In this document: positions 16,653 to 25,185 of the stretch, in pieces
Numbering within the stretch: the stretch's first letter is position 1
Layout: each line of letters begins with the position of its first letter
Source of the DNA: CAVRAZ01 sp963719135
Lineage (GTDB): Bacteria > Pseudomonadota > Gammaproteobacteria > DSM-19610
Length of the DNA: 64,000 bases
Direction of reading: 5' to 3'
Assembly (NCBI GenBank): GCA_963719135.1
Contig: CAVRAZ010000005.1
Location: 124,001-188,000 of the forward strand
Position numbers and translations under genes: made by a program
The notes under the pieces: generated by a model
Seen by the model: the letters and a program-made list of their open reading frames with translations, nothing else
What the model was told of the DNA's origin: nothing
Database searches by the model: none

Positions 16653-17182
16653 CGGTGTCGCGCATTCGGGCCAGGTGCATTTTGCCGGGGCCTCCCGTTA
16701 CCGCAGCGGTGACATGCGTTCGAATCGCATTATCGTGGCTGCATGTTACCGGTCGTCGGACCCGGTCTCGCAAGGCTCCGGCAATCGAACGCCGGCGTGC
16801 CGCATGTCGTCGGGCGCGCGGGCGGTTCGGATGGCTACCTTGCGAAACAGTTAATGAAACCGAACCATCCGGCTCGGCCGCTTGAGGCACGACTCCCCCA
16901 TCTATTGATCTTAGTCTTATTATAGGCCCCGAATCAATCCGCGGCGCCGGAAGACTGCATTGATCTGTGTCAGCAACAGCCGCTTGTTTCGATGGCACAA
17001 ATTCATTGGGGGAACAAAATTCAGAAACTTGAGCGTCATGCCGGCTGTCGCCGGCGGGACCCGCGATCGAAGCACGGGGCGTTGTGCGCAACCTTGCCGC
17101 GGCCGGGCAGCGCCGGCATGCCGCCGGATCGCGGTCGAGCGGTTATGCCGCTGCGGGTAATTGATATACAATTTGTGCAGTT
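16653..17182. promoter_or_regulatory. Divergent intergenic region upstream of the Mrp/complex-I-like cluster
   Basis: This is a gene-free gap of about 530 bases between the MrpE-like gene (minus) and the cytidylate-kinase-like gene (plus). The part at 16890-16935 is locally AT-rich and holds a perfect TATAAT on the minus strand (16919-16924), but no -35 box at the right distance. Around 17035-17150 there are GC-rich inverted segments (GCCGGCTGTCGCCGGC and similar) that could fold. No RNA gene was recognised. Confidence 0.3.
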
Positions 17183-17926
17183 ATGCAGGCGGGGGAGGCC
17201 ATGGCGAAGGACACTGCGGAGCGCCTGATCAAGGCGATCATCGACACCGAATTCGGCGAAGGCCGGCCGCTGTCGGTGCGCTTCGATCCGCGTACACACC
17301 TTGTCGTGACGATCTCGCGCGACCACGGCGCGCTGGGCGGCGGCGTGGCGCAGCGCCTGGCCGCCATTCTGGAGGTGCCCTGCGCCGACCGCGAGATACT
17401 CGAAGCGGTCGCGCACCGGGCCCGCGTCGACACGGCGCTGGTGGAATCGCTCGACCGGCACGTTGCCACGGTCAAGAGCGAGTGGTGGCGCGGACTCCTC
17501 TCCGGAACCACGCTGACGCGGGAGAAATTCAGCCGCAATCTGGTGAAAGTGATCCTGAGTATTGCGCGTGGCGACGCCGTCATCATCGGCCGCGGTGCGC
17601 ATCTGATTCTGGGGGCGGGCGTCGCATTCAGGGTGCGGATCGTCGGCTGCCCGGAACGTTGCGCCCGCCGCATCGGCGAGCGCGAGGGACTCGACCCCGA
17701 CAGGGCGCATGAGCGGGTACACAGCGTGAATCACGAACGCGCCGAATTCCTGCGGGTTTACTTCGATCGCCCGATCGACGACCCCAGGGACTACGACCTG
17801 GTCATCAACTCGGATCGCTTCGACATCGATGCAATGGCGGAAATGATTCTGTTCGGCATGCGCAAGGCGGGGTACCGCCTGCCGGCGCGCGCCGATGCGC
17901 AGGCAGATCTGTCCGTGCGCCATTGA
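17183..17926 (+). CDS. Cytidylate kinase-like family protein (P-loop NMP-kinase-like)
   Basis: The 247-residue protein belongs to the 'cytidylate kinase-like' family. LVVTISRDHGALGGGVAQRLA near residue 45 replaces a classical P-loop, followed by CADREILEAVAHRA, GDAVIIGRGAHLIL and FRVRIVGCPERCARRI. The last part reads SVNHERAEFLRVYFDRPIDD, which matches the lid/C-terminal region of the family (N..R..yi..yf). These proteins resemble Cmk, but the substrate is not established. Two starts are possible: 17183 has no clear ribosome-binding site, while an ATG at 17201 has GGAGG only two bases upstream. The gene stands alone on the plus strand before the HDOD gene. Confidence 0.75.
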   Translation: MQAGEAMAKDTAERLIKAIIDTEFGEGRPLSVRFDPRTHLVVTISRDHGALGGGVAQRLAAILEVPCADREILEAVAHRARVDTALVESLDRHVATVKSEWWRGLLSGTTLTREKFSRNLVKVILSIARGDAVIIGRGAHLILGAGVAFRVRIVGCPERCARRIGEREGLDPDRAHERVHSVNHERAEFLRVYFDRPIDDPRDYDLVINSDRFDIDAMAEMILFGMRKAGYRLPARADAQADLSVRH

Positions 17927-18143
17927 AGTCTCGCGGCCGGCACCGCAATAACCCTTCAGTTTCCGGTTGAACAGAGCCTGGAGCTGGTTTGCGGGCTGCG
18001 CGGCGCGTAAGCTCTGCCGATGCGTTCCAATCGATCGGACGTGTCTTTTCGTACGATCTCCCGACCTTGAATCGACGCAGCCAGGGACTTGAAGCCGGGT
18101 GTACCCGTGCTGCGGGAATAGCCAGCGATATGGAGAGGTTGTT

Positions 18144-19073
18144 ATGGATGCAGAGTGCGATCGCGCCAGCGAAACCAGGCAGGCCAGGTACAGGGAAGTG
18201 TCCGCGCATCTCGAGAGCCTTCCCCTGCTTCCCCTGGTCGTCGCCCGGCTCCTGGAGCTGGATCGCGATGACGCAAACTATTTCGAAACCGTTCTGCATC
18301 TCGGTGAGCAGGATCCTGCGTTTGCGGTGCATCTGATCCGTGCAGCCAGTTCGAGCGTATTCGGTCCCGCCACCCCGATCGCCGACCTACGGTCGGCGGT
18401 CGCGCGCATCGGCGCGCACCGGATCGCGGTGCTTGCAACCTCCCTGGCCGTGATGCAGATATTTGTTCCGGGCAAAAAGGAGACGCGCGATCTGTGGTTG
18501 CATTCGATCCAGGTCGCTTTGTCCGCCCGATTCATCGCACAACGGTATTTCAACGGACGGGTCGATCCCGAAACCGCCTATCTCTGCGGGATGCTGCACG
18601 ATGTCGGCCGGTTCATCGTCTTCGAGGTGGTGCCGGTTGAGGTGGACGCCAGCGACGAGGAGGGCTGGAACACGTCGGAGACGTTGATCGATATGGAGCA
18701 GAGAATGCTGGGTATCCCACATACGGAATTGGGCGCGCTCATCTGCAGGAAGTGGCTGTTACCCGACTCTGTGGTCCAGGTTGTCAGGCTGCACCATGTC
18801 CGCATGGTCGCGGCCGCCGCGCGCGGCGACAACGAATTGCGCAACCTGCTGAGCATCGCCTGGCTCGCGGATCATTTCAGCATGGTGATCCTCTACCACT
18901 CGGACATCGAAGCGCTGCCGCCGTCCGCGGCGATCGAAGCGTTCGACCGGCGGTGCATCAGCCCGTTCAAGGATCCGCTGCCGATGACGGCAGCCGATCT
19001 CTATGCCTTGATGCCGGAGGTCGTCGACGAAGCGCGGCGATACTCTGAGGCGCTCGGTCTGCCGGTCGAGTGA
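18144..19073 (+). CDS. HDOD-domain signalling protein
   Basis: With the ATG at 18144 (GGAGAGG ribosome-binding site about 7-12 bases upstream) the protein has 309 residues, most of it a single HDOD domain. Marks are LPLLPLVVARLLEL at the start, DPAFAVHLIRAASSSVFG, a region with IADLRSAVARIGAHRI, LCGMLHDVGRFIVFE and HTELGALICRKWLLPDSVV near the end. HDOD domains are HD-related but usually lack catalytic residues and act in signalling. The GMLHDVG here keeps an HD pair. No attached output domain is present. The gene is convergent with the DUF2130 gene. Confidence 0.82.
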   Translation: MDAECDRASETRQARYREVSAHLESLPLLPLVVARLLELDRDDANYFETVLHLGEQDPAFAVHLIRAASSSVFGPATPIADLRSAVARIGAHRIAVLATSLAVMQIFVPGKKETRDLWLHSIQVALSARFIAQRYFNGRVDPETAYLCGMLHDVGRFIVFEVVPVEVDASDEEGWNTSETLIDMEQRMLGIPHTELGALICRKWLLPDSVVQVVRLHHVRMVAAAARGDNELRNLLSIAWLADHFSMVILYHSDIEALPPSAAIEAFDRRCISPFKDPLPMTAADLYALMPEVVDEARRYSEALGLPVE

Positions 19074-19118
19074 CGGCTTGCCGGCCGCGCGTTCACCGGC
19101 ATCGCGCCGGGCGCGCGG

Positions 19119-20429
19119 CTAATCGGCTTCCTCGCCGTCCGGCGCATCGCCGCCGTCGACCGGCGCGTCGAGGGCGATCAGCTCCAGTCCTTCGATCTCC
19201 TGCAGCGTCTTTCCCGCGATGCCCTGCAGGTCCCCGTACATGCCGACCGTCGCCTGCATGACGCGCTCGATCTGCTGTTCGCGTTTGGCCCATTGCTTCA
19301 TGATGACTTTTCGTTCCTTGTCGAGGTCGCTGCGCAGCGTGGTGAAGGCTTCGACAATGGCCTCCACCCGTTGCCGGAAGCGCGGGCCGGTCAGGTACTG
19401 GTAGATCATCTCGGTCTTGGTCTGCTGGCCTTCACCTGTCTGCCGCGCCAGCGCCACCTCGACCAGCAGTTGCCGCAGCATGACCGCCACCGGTATGACC
19501 ACGCGCGGATGGATGACCCAGACCCCTTCGACCGCATCGAAGGTCTCCACATCGCGCGGCAGGGCCTGGCTGACGATGACGGCGACCTCGGCTTTCGCCG
19601 CACGCTGGTCCTCGCGCAGCTTGGGCAGCCAGGCGTCGTTCCAGTTCCGGGTGCGCTTGGATTCCCACAGAATGGTGCCGCTGGGCTGGCCGCTGGCGCC
19701 GACCACGCGCTGCACCACGTCACCGCCGAACTCGCCCTTGGGCACCGGCTCGATCATGTCGAATGGGAACTTGTCGCGCAGCAGGTTCTCCAGTTCGAGT
19801 TCCAGCACCTCACCCTGAAGCTGTTGCGAGCCCTGTTCGGCGCGGCGCTTCAGTTCCTCGATCTGTTTCTGCATGGCGGCGATCGTGTTCTCGCGCTCGG
19901 CCACCTTGAGCTTCTGTTCCTCCTCCGCTTCCTTGCGCGCCTGTTCCCGCGTCTCCGCCAGGCTTTCGTTGACGCGTTTCTCCAGGGTCAGGTCCAGTTC
20001 GCGCCGGGCGTCGTCCAGTTCGCGCTGTTTCTTGAGGATATCCGCCTGCGCCTTCTGCGCCTCGGCCAGCTTCTCCTCGCGCGCCTTGAGCACGTCTTCC
20101 AGGTCGGCCACCTTCCGCGCCGTCTGGTCGAGATCGTTCGCCAGAAGCTGCCGGGCCTTTTTCGCTTCCTCCGCCGCGATTCTGCCGCGGTCCTCCTTGA
20201 GCCGCGCTTCCACCCGGGCGGCGATCTGCTCATCGAGTTCGCGGCGCGAATCGGCGAGCTGTTTCTCCTTGTCGCGCAGCGCCTGCTCGCGGCGCGCGAC
20301 CTCGGCGTCCTTCTGTGCGATCTGCTGTTCGAACTGGCGCCGGGTGGACTCGATCAGCGGGGCCGCGAGCGATTCGGTCAGCCTGATCTCGGTCTTGCAG
20401 TTGGGGCATATGATGGTGGGTTCGGTCAT
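19119..20429 (-). CDS. DUF2130 protein with N-terminal zinc-ribbon-like motif and long coiled coil
   Basis: The 436-residue protein begins with IICPNCKTEIRLTESLAAPL, half of a zinc ribbon. A highly charged coiled coil follows (residues about 30-210, rich in E, K, R and Q), then a globular domain with GEVLELELENLLRDKFPFD and the motifs EPVPKGEFGGDVVQ and ILWESKRTRNWNDAWL. These are diagnostic of the DUF2130 family, whose conserved W-E-x-K pattern recalls nuclease folds related to RmuC. The function is unknown. It sits at the edge of the defence-type block, and its start overlaps the apparent end of the Fic gene. Confidence 0.82.
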   Translation of the reverse strand: MTEPTIICPNCKTEIRLTESLAAPLIESTRRQFEQQIAQKDAEVARREQALRDKEKQLADSRRELDEQIAARVEARLKEDRGRIAAEEAKKARQLLANDLDQTARKVADLEDVLKAREEKLAEAQKAQADILKKQRELDDARRELDLTLEKRVNESLAETREQARKEAEEEQKLKVAERENTIAAMQKQIEELKRRAEQGSQQLQGEVLELELENLLRDKFPFDMIEPVPKGEFGGDVVQRVVGASGQPSGTILWESKRTRNWNDAWLPKLREDQRAAKAEVAVIVSQALPRDVETFDAVEGVWVIHPRVVIPVAVMLRQLLVEVALARQTGEGQQTKTEMIYQYLTGPRFRQRVEAIVEAFTTLRSDLDKERKVIMKQWAKREQQIERVMQATVGMYGDLQGIAGKTLQEIEGLELIALDAPVDGGDAPDGEEAD

Positions 20430-21643
20430 GTCTCTTCCAGTGTATGGGCGGGATGTATTGTCATGTTGTACCGGTTTCCCGGTCCGGCAGAGGGAGCTCG
20501 GCTCCTTCCGACAGGATACTGACGTAAGGCTGGTAAACGTATTTCCGGTTCCGCTTGCCCCGGTTGATCTGGATCAGCATGCCGAGTTCTTCGGCCCGGG
20601 CGACGATACTGTTGGCCTTGGAATAACTGACGCCGACGGCCTTCTCGACGTTCTCTGACGCGCAGGACCGGCTGCCGGAGCAGAAACCGCATCAACAGCA
20701 GTCCCGAATGGCCGACCCCGGCCGCGAGCAAACGCTCCGTATCCGTGCGCTCCAGTTCCTGAATCCGACGCGTGGTGTGCACGACCAGTTCCGATACGGT
20801 CACGATACCTTCGAGAAAGAAACCTATCCAGGCTTCGAAGTTACCACTGTTTCGCACCTGCATCAGGCGGTCGTAGTACTCCTGCTGGTGTGCCTTGAGA
20901 TAGGCGCTCAGATACAACATGGGCTCGTCGAGTATTTTCTTCCACACCAGGAAAAAGGTGATTAGCAGGCGACCCATGCGCCCGTTGCCGTCGTTGAACG
21001 GATGAATCGTTTCGAATTGGTAATGGATCAGGGCGCAGCGGATCAGCGGTGGCAGGTGGTCGTCCGCGTGCAAATAATTTTCGAACTCGCCAAGCGCGTC
21101 GTTCATCGCTTGGACGGGCGGTGGGACAAAGCGGGCATTGCTCAGATTGCTGCCGCCGATCCAATTCTGGCCGGTGCGGAATTCGCCCGGCGTGAGCGCG
21201 GGTCTGCCTCCCCGTACCTGCTGCATGAGCACGGCGTGTATTTCCCGCAACAGTCTCAGGGACATCGGGAAGTCGTCCTTGCGGAATCTGTCCAGGCCGT
21301 ACCGCATCGCCTTGACGTAGTTGACGACCTCGCCAACGTCGGTGGTCGGTTCATGTTCTTCGTCCACGCCTAGGACATCCACCAGTGACGATTGGGTGCC
21401 CTCGATCTGGGAGCTGAGCAGCGCTTCTTTCTGGATGAACATGCCCACGAAGAGATCTGGATTGGGTAGAACGCTGGCGACCGTGTTCACTGCGCCCAGG
21501 GCCCGGTCGGCTTCGGAAAGCAGAAGCTGGAGGTCGCCACTCAAGTCCACCGGCGGATTGGGGGGTAGGGATGTGGGGAAAAAAGCAGTGTATCCGAGTG
21601 GGGTTTTAAGGTACGCGCCGCTGCGTTGCGAGGAGGTTGCCAT
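20426..21643 (-). CDS. Fic family protein, catalytic domain intact, C-terminus frameshifted
   Basis: As read, the frame encodes 405 residues. Residues 70-82 contain SSQIEG, matching the N-terminal inhibitory motif (S/T)xxxE(G/N) of class II Fic proteins. HPFNDGNGRMGRLL near residue 216 is the full Fic active-site motif (HxFxxGNGR), so AMP transfer to a target hydroxyl is expected. After RQPVLRVRE the frame becomes arginine-rich nonsense. In another frame the sequence continues sensibly as VEKAVGVSYSKANSIVARA, then RNRKYVYQPYVSIL, ending with TGA at 20461-20463. That is the winged-helix tail normal for this subfamily. A net +1 shift at about 20652-20660 explains both. It could be a real mutation or a sequencing error. 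Confidence 0.82.
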   Translation of the reverse strand: MATSSQRSGAYLKTPLGYTAFFPTSLPPNPPVDLSGDLQLLLSEADRALGAVNTVASVLPNPDLFVGMFIQKEALLSSQIEGTQSSLVDVLGVDEEHEPTTDVGEVVNYVKAMRYGLDRFRKDDFPMSLRLLREIHAVLMQQVRGGRPALTPGEFRTGQNWIGGSNLSNARFVPPPVQAMNDALGEFENYLHADDHLPPLIRCALIHYQFETIHPFNDGNGRMGRLLITFFLVWKKILDEPMLYLSAYLKAHQQEYYDRLMQVRNSGNFEAWIGFFLEGIVTVSELVVHTTRRIQELERTDTERLLAAGVGHSGLLLMRFLLRQPVLRVRERREGRRRQLFQGQQYRRPGRRTRHADPDQPGQAEPEIRLPALRQYPVGRSRAPSAGPGNRYNMTIHPAHTLEET

Positions 21644-21921
21644 GTCGTTCCCCGGAGATATTAGTGCTGGTAATTGCTATCCATATATCTAAAATATGTA
21701 ATATGAGCATTGATAATACGTTTATATATCCGAATTAGCAAATATGTAGAGATGCGCAACCGCCATATCTCCCAATCCAGATGCCGTTGGCGGGCTGAGC
21801 CTCGCAGAGTGGCATTTAACTTATTGAAAATCATGCTGTAACAGACCGGAGCGTGCCGCAGGTAACCTGGGCTGCGCGGTTGAAGGGAAGGGACTACGGT
21901 CGGAGTTTCAACTCGACCGGG
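21644..21921. other. AT-rich intergenic gap between the fic and ygjP-like genes
   Basis: Bases 21670-21760 are clearly more AT-rich than their surroundings (TATATATCC, AATATGTAATATGAGC), and this is probably where the fic promoter lies. No coding sequence, tRNA remnant or integrase was found. I compared the region by eye with the tRNA 3' end at 32.4 kb, as a possible attachment-site copy, and found no match. Confidence 0.35.
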
Positions 21922-22251
21922 CTAACTGACCGGGGTGGGGTCGCCACGCCTCGCGAGCTGCTCTTCCATTGCCTCGTAGTTCCCCAGGTGTGCGCGCATC
22001 AGACTCTTCCATAACTTTCCGTGGTTCGGCGCAAAGAAATGCAACAGCTCGTGGACGATGACGTAGTCCCAGAGCGTTTCATCGAGGTCAAGCAGCTCCG
22101 CGTTGAAATGCAGGTGTCCGCTGGTGGAGCAGGAGGCCCACTTGTTGCGCATCGGGCGAATGGCCAGCCAGTTGACCTTCACGTCCAGTTTGTCGGCCCA
22201 GTGGTGCGCCCGAGTCTTGAAAGCGCGCCGTTGTAATTCGTCCTGTCGCAT
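21922..22251 (-). CDS. YgjP-like (DUF45) zinc metallopeptidase domain protein
   Basis: The 109-residue protein contains VIVHELLHFFAPNHGKLWKS, a gluzincin HExxH motif with a downstream histidine, and RNKWASCSTSGHLHFNAELL, the 'W.SCs..g.i.fn..l' motif of the YgjP/DUF45 (M48-like) family. It is shorter than free-standing YgjP (about 165-240 residues) because the N-terminal part is reduced. Such short forms are often encoded directly after hsdR in type I restriction loci. Here the start lies one base beyond the hsdR stop, so the gene is probably the last cistron of that operon. Its substrate is unknown. Confidence 0.8.
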   Translation of the reverse strand: MRQDELQRRAFKTRAHHWADKLDVKVNWLAIRPMRNKWASCSTSGHLHFNAELLDLDETLWDYVIVHELLHFFAPNHGKLWKSLMRAHLGNYEAMEEQLARRGDPTPVS

Positions 22252-22252
22252 C

Positions 22253-25174
22253 CTAGAGCCTGTCCGCCTTTGCCAGCAGTGTGAACAGCTCGTCCACCAG
22301 CGCCGTGACACGATCGAGGTCGTCAAGCTCCGCGTAGATGGCGAAGGTCACTTTCTTGCGCAGCTCGCGCAGGGCGTTTTCGCTTTGTTTCCAGCCGGGG
22401 AGTTCGACAAAGGCCCCTTTGATCTTGCGGCTGACATCTTCGGCGTTGTCGATTTTTGCATCGAGGAGTGTCCGGTAAACGAACCAGGTCAGACTGTCGA
22501 AACCTTTTTCGGCCTGCTGCTTCTTGCGCGCCTCATTGGCCTCGACCTCTTCCAGCAGCGCTGCAAGCGCCTCGGCCGTGCTGGTCTGCCGGTTCTCGAA
22601 GCTCTCCTGTACGGCGCGGGCGCGCTCGGCCATGGCGACCAGGTAGGGATCGTCGCTTTCATCCTCCGCCTTGCGCTCGATACTCTTGACCAGGTTGATA
22701 ACCTTGCTTCCGTCGTTGCCGTGTTTCGAGACGATATACTCGACCGTCTCTTCATTGATGGCCAGCACTTCGGTCACGGGCCGGATATAGTCGGTCCCCA
22801 CGTGCTGCTGCACCAGCTCGCTGGTCTTTTTCTGGAAGGCACGGTCCACCTGCACCCGTTTGGCGTAGGCCTTGCGGACCACGTCGTAGATGGCCGACAG
22901 CGTGCCGTAGTCATCGATATACGGCCGCAGGACGGCGTCGGGCGAGATGATCTCGTAGAGCATCTCGATTTCCTTGTATTCCTTGAAGAAGGCCTTGCGT
23001 CGTTCCGGATCACGGAAATACTCGATCAGGGCATCAACGTCCTTGTCATCGAAGTCGCGCTCGATCAGCGCCAGGTAAGCGGGGGCCTGCTGCTCCATCT
23101 TGTCCCTGAACAGCACCTTGAGCAGCTTCAGGTCCTTGACGATGGCATTGACCTCTTCGCTGTCGAAGGCCAGCGCCTTTTCCAGCTTGTCGAAGATGCC
23201 CACGAAATCCAGCACGAAGCCGTGCGGTTTCACTATCTCGGCCTGCTCGTTCTCGTACGGCCGGTTCACCCGCGCGATGGCCTGCAGCAGCGTATGGTCG
23301 CGCATCGGCTTGTCGAGATACATGGCGTAGAGCACCGGGGCGTCGAAGCCGGTCAGCAGCTTTTCGGTGACAATCAGGATCCTGGGGTGCTGGTCCAGCT
23401 TGTTGAAGCTCTTGCGGATCTGGCGCTCCTGCTTGGCGTCCAGGTGGAATTCCTTCAACAGCGCGGAATCGTTGTTGTTGCCGGTATACACCACTGCGGA
23501 ATACTCGGCCGGCAGGAATTCATCCAGCGCGTACTTGTAATGCGCACAGGCTTCACGGTCCACGCCGACCAGGAAAGCCTTGTAGCCGAGCGGCTCGACG
23601 TTCTGCCGGTAGTGCTCGGCGACGAACTGCGCCACCTTGCGGATGCGATCCCGGCCTTTGAGAAAGTTCTTCAGGTTCACTGCCCGTTCGAGGATCTTGT
23701 TCAGTTCCTCGATATCCGCCACACCTTCCGCCTCGGCGAGCGACAGGAACTCCTTGTCCAGCGTTTCGTGCGGCACCAGCATCTCGTTGGGTGCCAGGTT
23801 GTAATACAGCGGGAGCGTGGTCCCGTCTTCGATACTGTCGGCGATGGAATACTTGTGCAGGTAGCCCCTGTCATCCTCGCAGCCGAAGATCTTGAAGGTG
23901 CCACGCCCGTAGGCTGTCTTGTCCACCGGTGTGCCGGTGAAACCGATGAAGGTGGCGTTCGGCAGACCGGCCATCAGGAAATTGCCCAGATCGCCGCCGG
24001 TGGTGCGGTGCGCCTCGTCGATCAGTACAAAGATGTTCGCGCGTGTATTAAGGTTGGCCGGCATATCGCGGAACTTGTGGATCATGGTGACGATGATGCC
24101 GCGGTAATCGTCCTCCAGCAGCCGGTTGAGCCTGCGGATGCTGCCGGCGTGCTCCAGGTTGCCCAGTCCCAGCGAAGCCAGGTTCTTGAGCATCTGGTCT
24201 TCCAGCTCATTGCGGTCGATCATCAGCAGCACCGTGGGCTTGTCGGCCTTGGGTGCCCGGAACAGCATCTCGGCCGCCTTGATCATGGTGTAGGTCTTGC
24301 CGCTGCCCTGCGTGTGCCAGACCAAGCCGCGCGTGCGCACCGGATCGAGGGCGCGGCCGACCACCTGCTCCACCGCCCCGGTCTGGTGCTGGCGCAGGAT
24401 GTACTTGTTCAGCTCCTCGTCCTTCTCCGCAAAGACGATGTAGTCTTTCAGGAAAGCCAGCACCTGCGGGATGGCGCAGAAGCTCTTGATCTTGGCTTCC
24501 AGCTTGCCGATCTCCTCGGCCTTCCAGTTGAAGATATTGCGGCGCACCGTGTTCCAGCTCACCCCGTAGGAGAAGCCGATGGCATCGGTGGCGGTGAAGA
24601 GCTGCTCTGGCACGAACAGCTCCGGCGTCTCGCGGTGATAGCGGCGGATCTGGTCCACCCCCAGCGCGATGGCCTCGTCCTTGTCGGCGTTCTTGCACTC
24701 GATCACCAGCACCGGGATGCCGTTGATCAGGAAGACCACATCCTCGCGGGTGCCGTAGTGGCCGTCGTGGAAGGCAAATTCGTCGGTGACTTCGAAGACG
24801 TTGTTTTCGGGGTGGTCGTAATCGATCAGGACCAGATCGCGCTCGCGATTCTCCTCATGATCGAAGTATTTACCCCGGTTGCGCAGGTGATCAACAAATT
24901 CGCGGTTGCCATAGATATCCGTGTGCAGGTGTCGGAACTTGCCAAGCAAGGCGCCTTCCGCTTCGGCGTAGCGGGGATTGAGTTCCCGCACCTTGTCGTC
25001 GAGCTGATCGTCGAAAAACAGGGAGACGCCTTTTGCCCGGTCGCTCGCTGTTGGCATCGGGTCAAAACCGCGGCGCTGTTCCGCCTCATCGCGAGTGACG
25101 AAAGTCCAGCCAATCGCCTTCGCGTAACTCAGGATGCGCGCCTGGACGGTTTTGTGTTCTCCTGGTTTAGGCAA
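22253..25174 (-). CDS. hsdR: Type I restriction enzyme, R (HsdR) subunit
   Basis: The 973-residue protein has the order typical of HsdR: an N-terminal nuclease with PVLVIECKNADKDEA (the E-x-K catalytic motif), Walker A in HTQGSGKTYTMIKAAEM, DEAH-type box LIDEAHRTTGG, motif III FIGFTGTPVDK, and motif VI QAIARVNRPYE. The C-terminal part is helical, as needed for binding the methylase core. It cuts unmethylated DNA after ATP-driven translocation. It is eleven bases downstream of the AAA ATPase gene and one base before the metallopeptidase start. All catalytic motifs look intact. Confidence 0.95.
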   Translation of the reverse strand: MPKPGEHKTVQARILSYAKAIGWTFVTRDEAEQRRGFDPMPTASDRAKGVSLFFDDQLDDKVRELNPRYAEAEGALLGKFRHLHTDIYGNREFVDHLRNRGKYFDHEENRERDLVLIDYDHPENNVFEVTDEFAFHDGHYGTREDVVFLINGIPVLVIECKNADKDEAIALGVDQIRRYHRETPELFVPEQLFTATDAIGFSYGVSWNTVRRNIFNWKAEEIGKLEAKIKSFCAIPQVLAFLKDYIVFAEKDEELNKYILRQHQTGAVEQVVGRALDPVRTRGLVWHTQGSGKTYTMIKAAEMLFRAPKADKPTVLLMIDRNELEDQMLKNLASLGLGNLEHAGSIRRLNRLLEDDYRGIIVTMIHKFRDMPANLNTRANIFVLIDEAHRTTGGDLGNFLMAGLPNATFIGFTGTPVDKTAYGRGTFKIFGCEDDRGYLHKYSIADSIEDGTTLPLYYNLAPNEMLVPHETLDKEFLSLAEAEGVADIEELNKILERAVNLKNFLKGRDRIRKVAQFVAEHYRQNVEPLGYKAFLVGVDREACAHYKYALDEFLPAEYSAVVYTGNNNDSALLKEFHLDAKQERQIRKSFNKLDQHPRILIVTEKLLTGFDAPVLYAMYLDKPMRDHTLLQAIARVNRPYENEQAEIVKPHGFVLDFVGIFDKLEKALAFDSEEVNAIVKDLKLLKVLFRDKMEQQAPAYLALIERDFDDKDVDALIEYFRDPERRKAFFKEYKEIEMLYEIISPDAVLRPYIDDYGTLSAIYDVVRKAYAKRVQVDRAFQKKTSELVQQHVGTDYIRPVTEVLAINEETVEYIVSKHGNDGSKVINLVKSIERKAEDESDDPYLVAMAERARAVQESFENRQTSTAEALAALLEEVEANEARKKQQAEKGFDSLTWFVYRTLLDAKIDNAEDVSRKIKGAFVELPGWKQSENALRELRKKVTFAIYAELDDLDRVTALVDELFTLLAKADRL

Positions 25175-25185
25175 GGAAGAATCCC

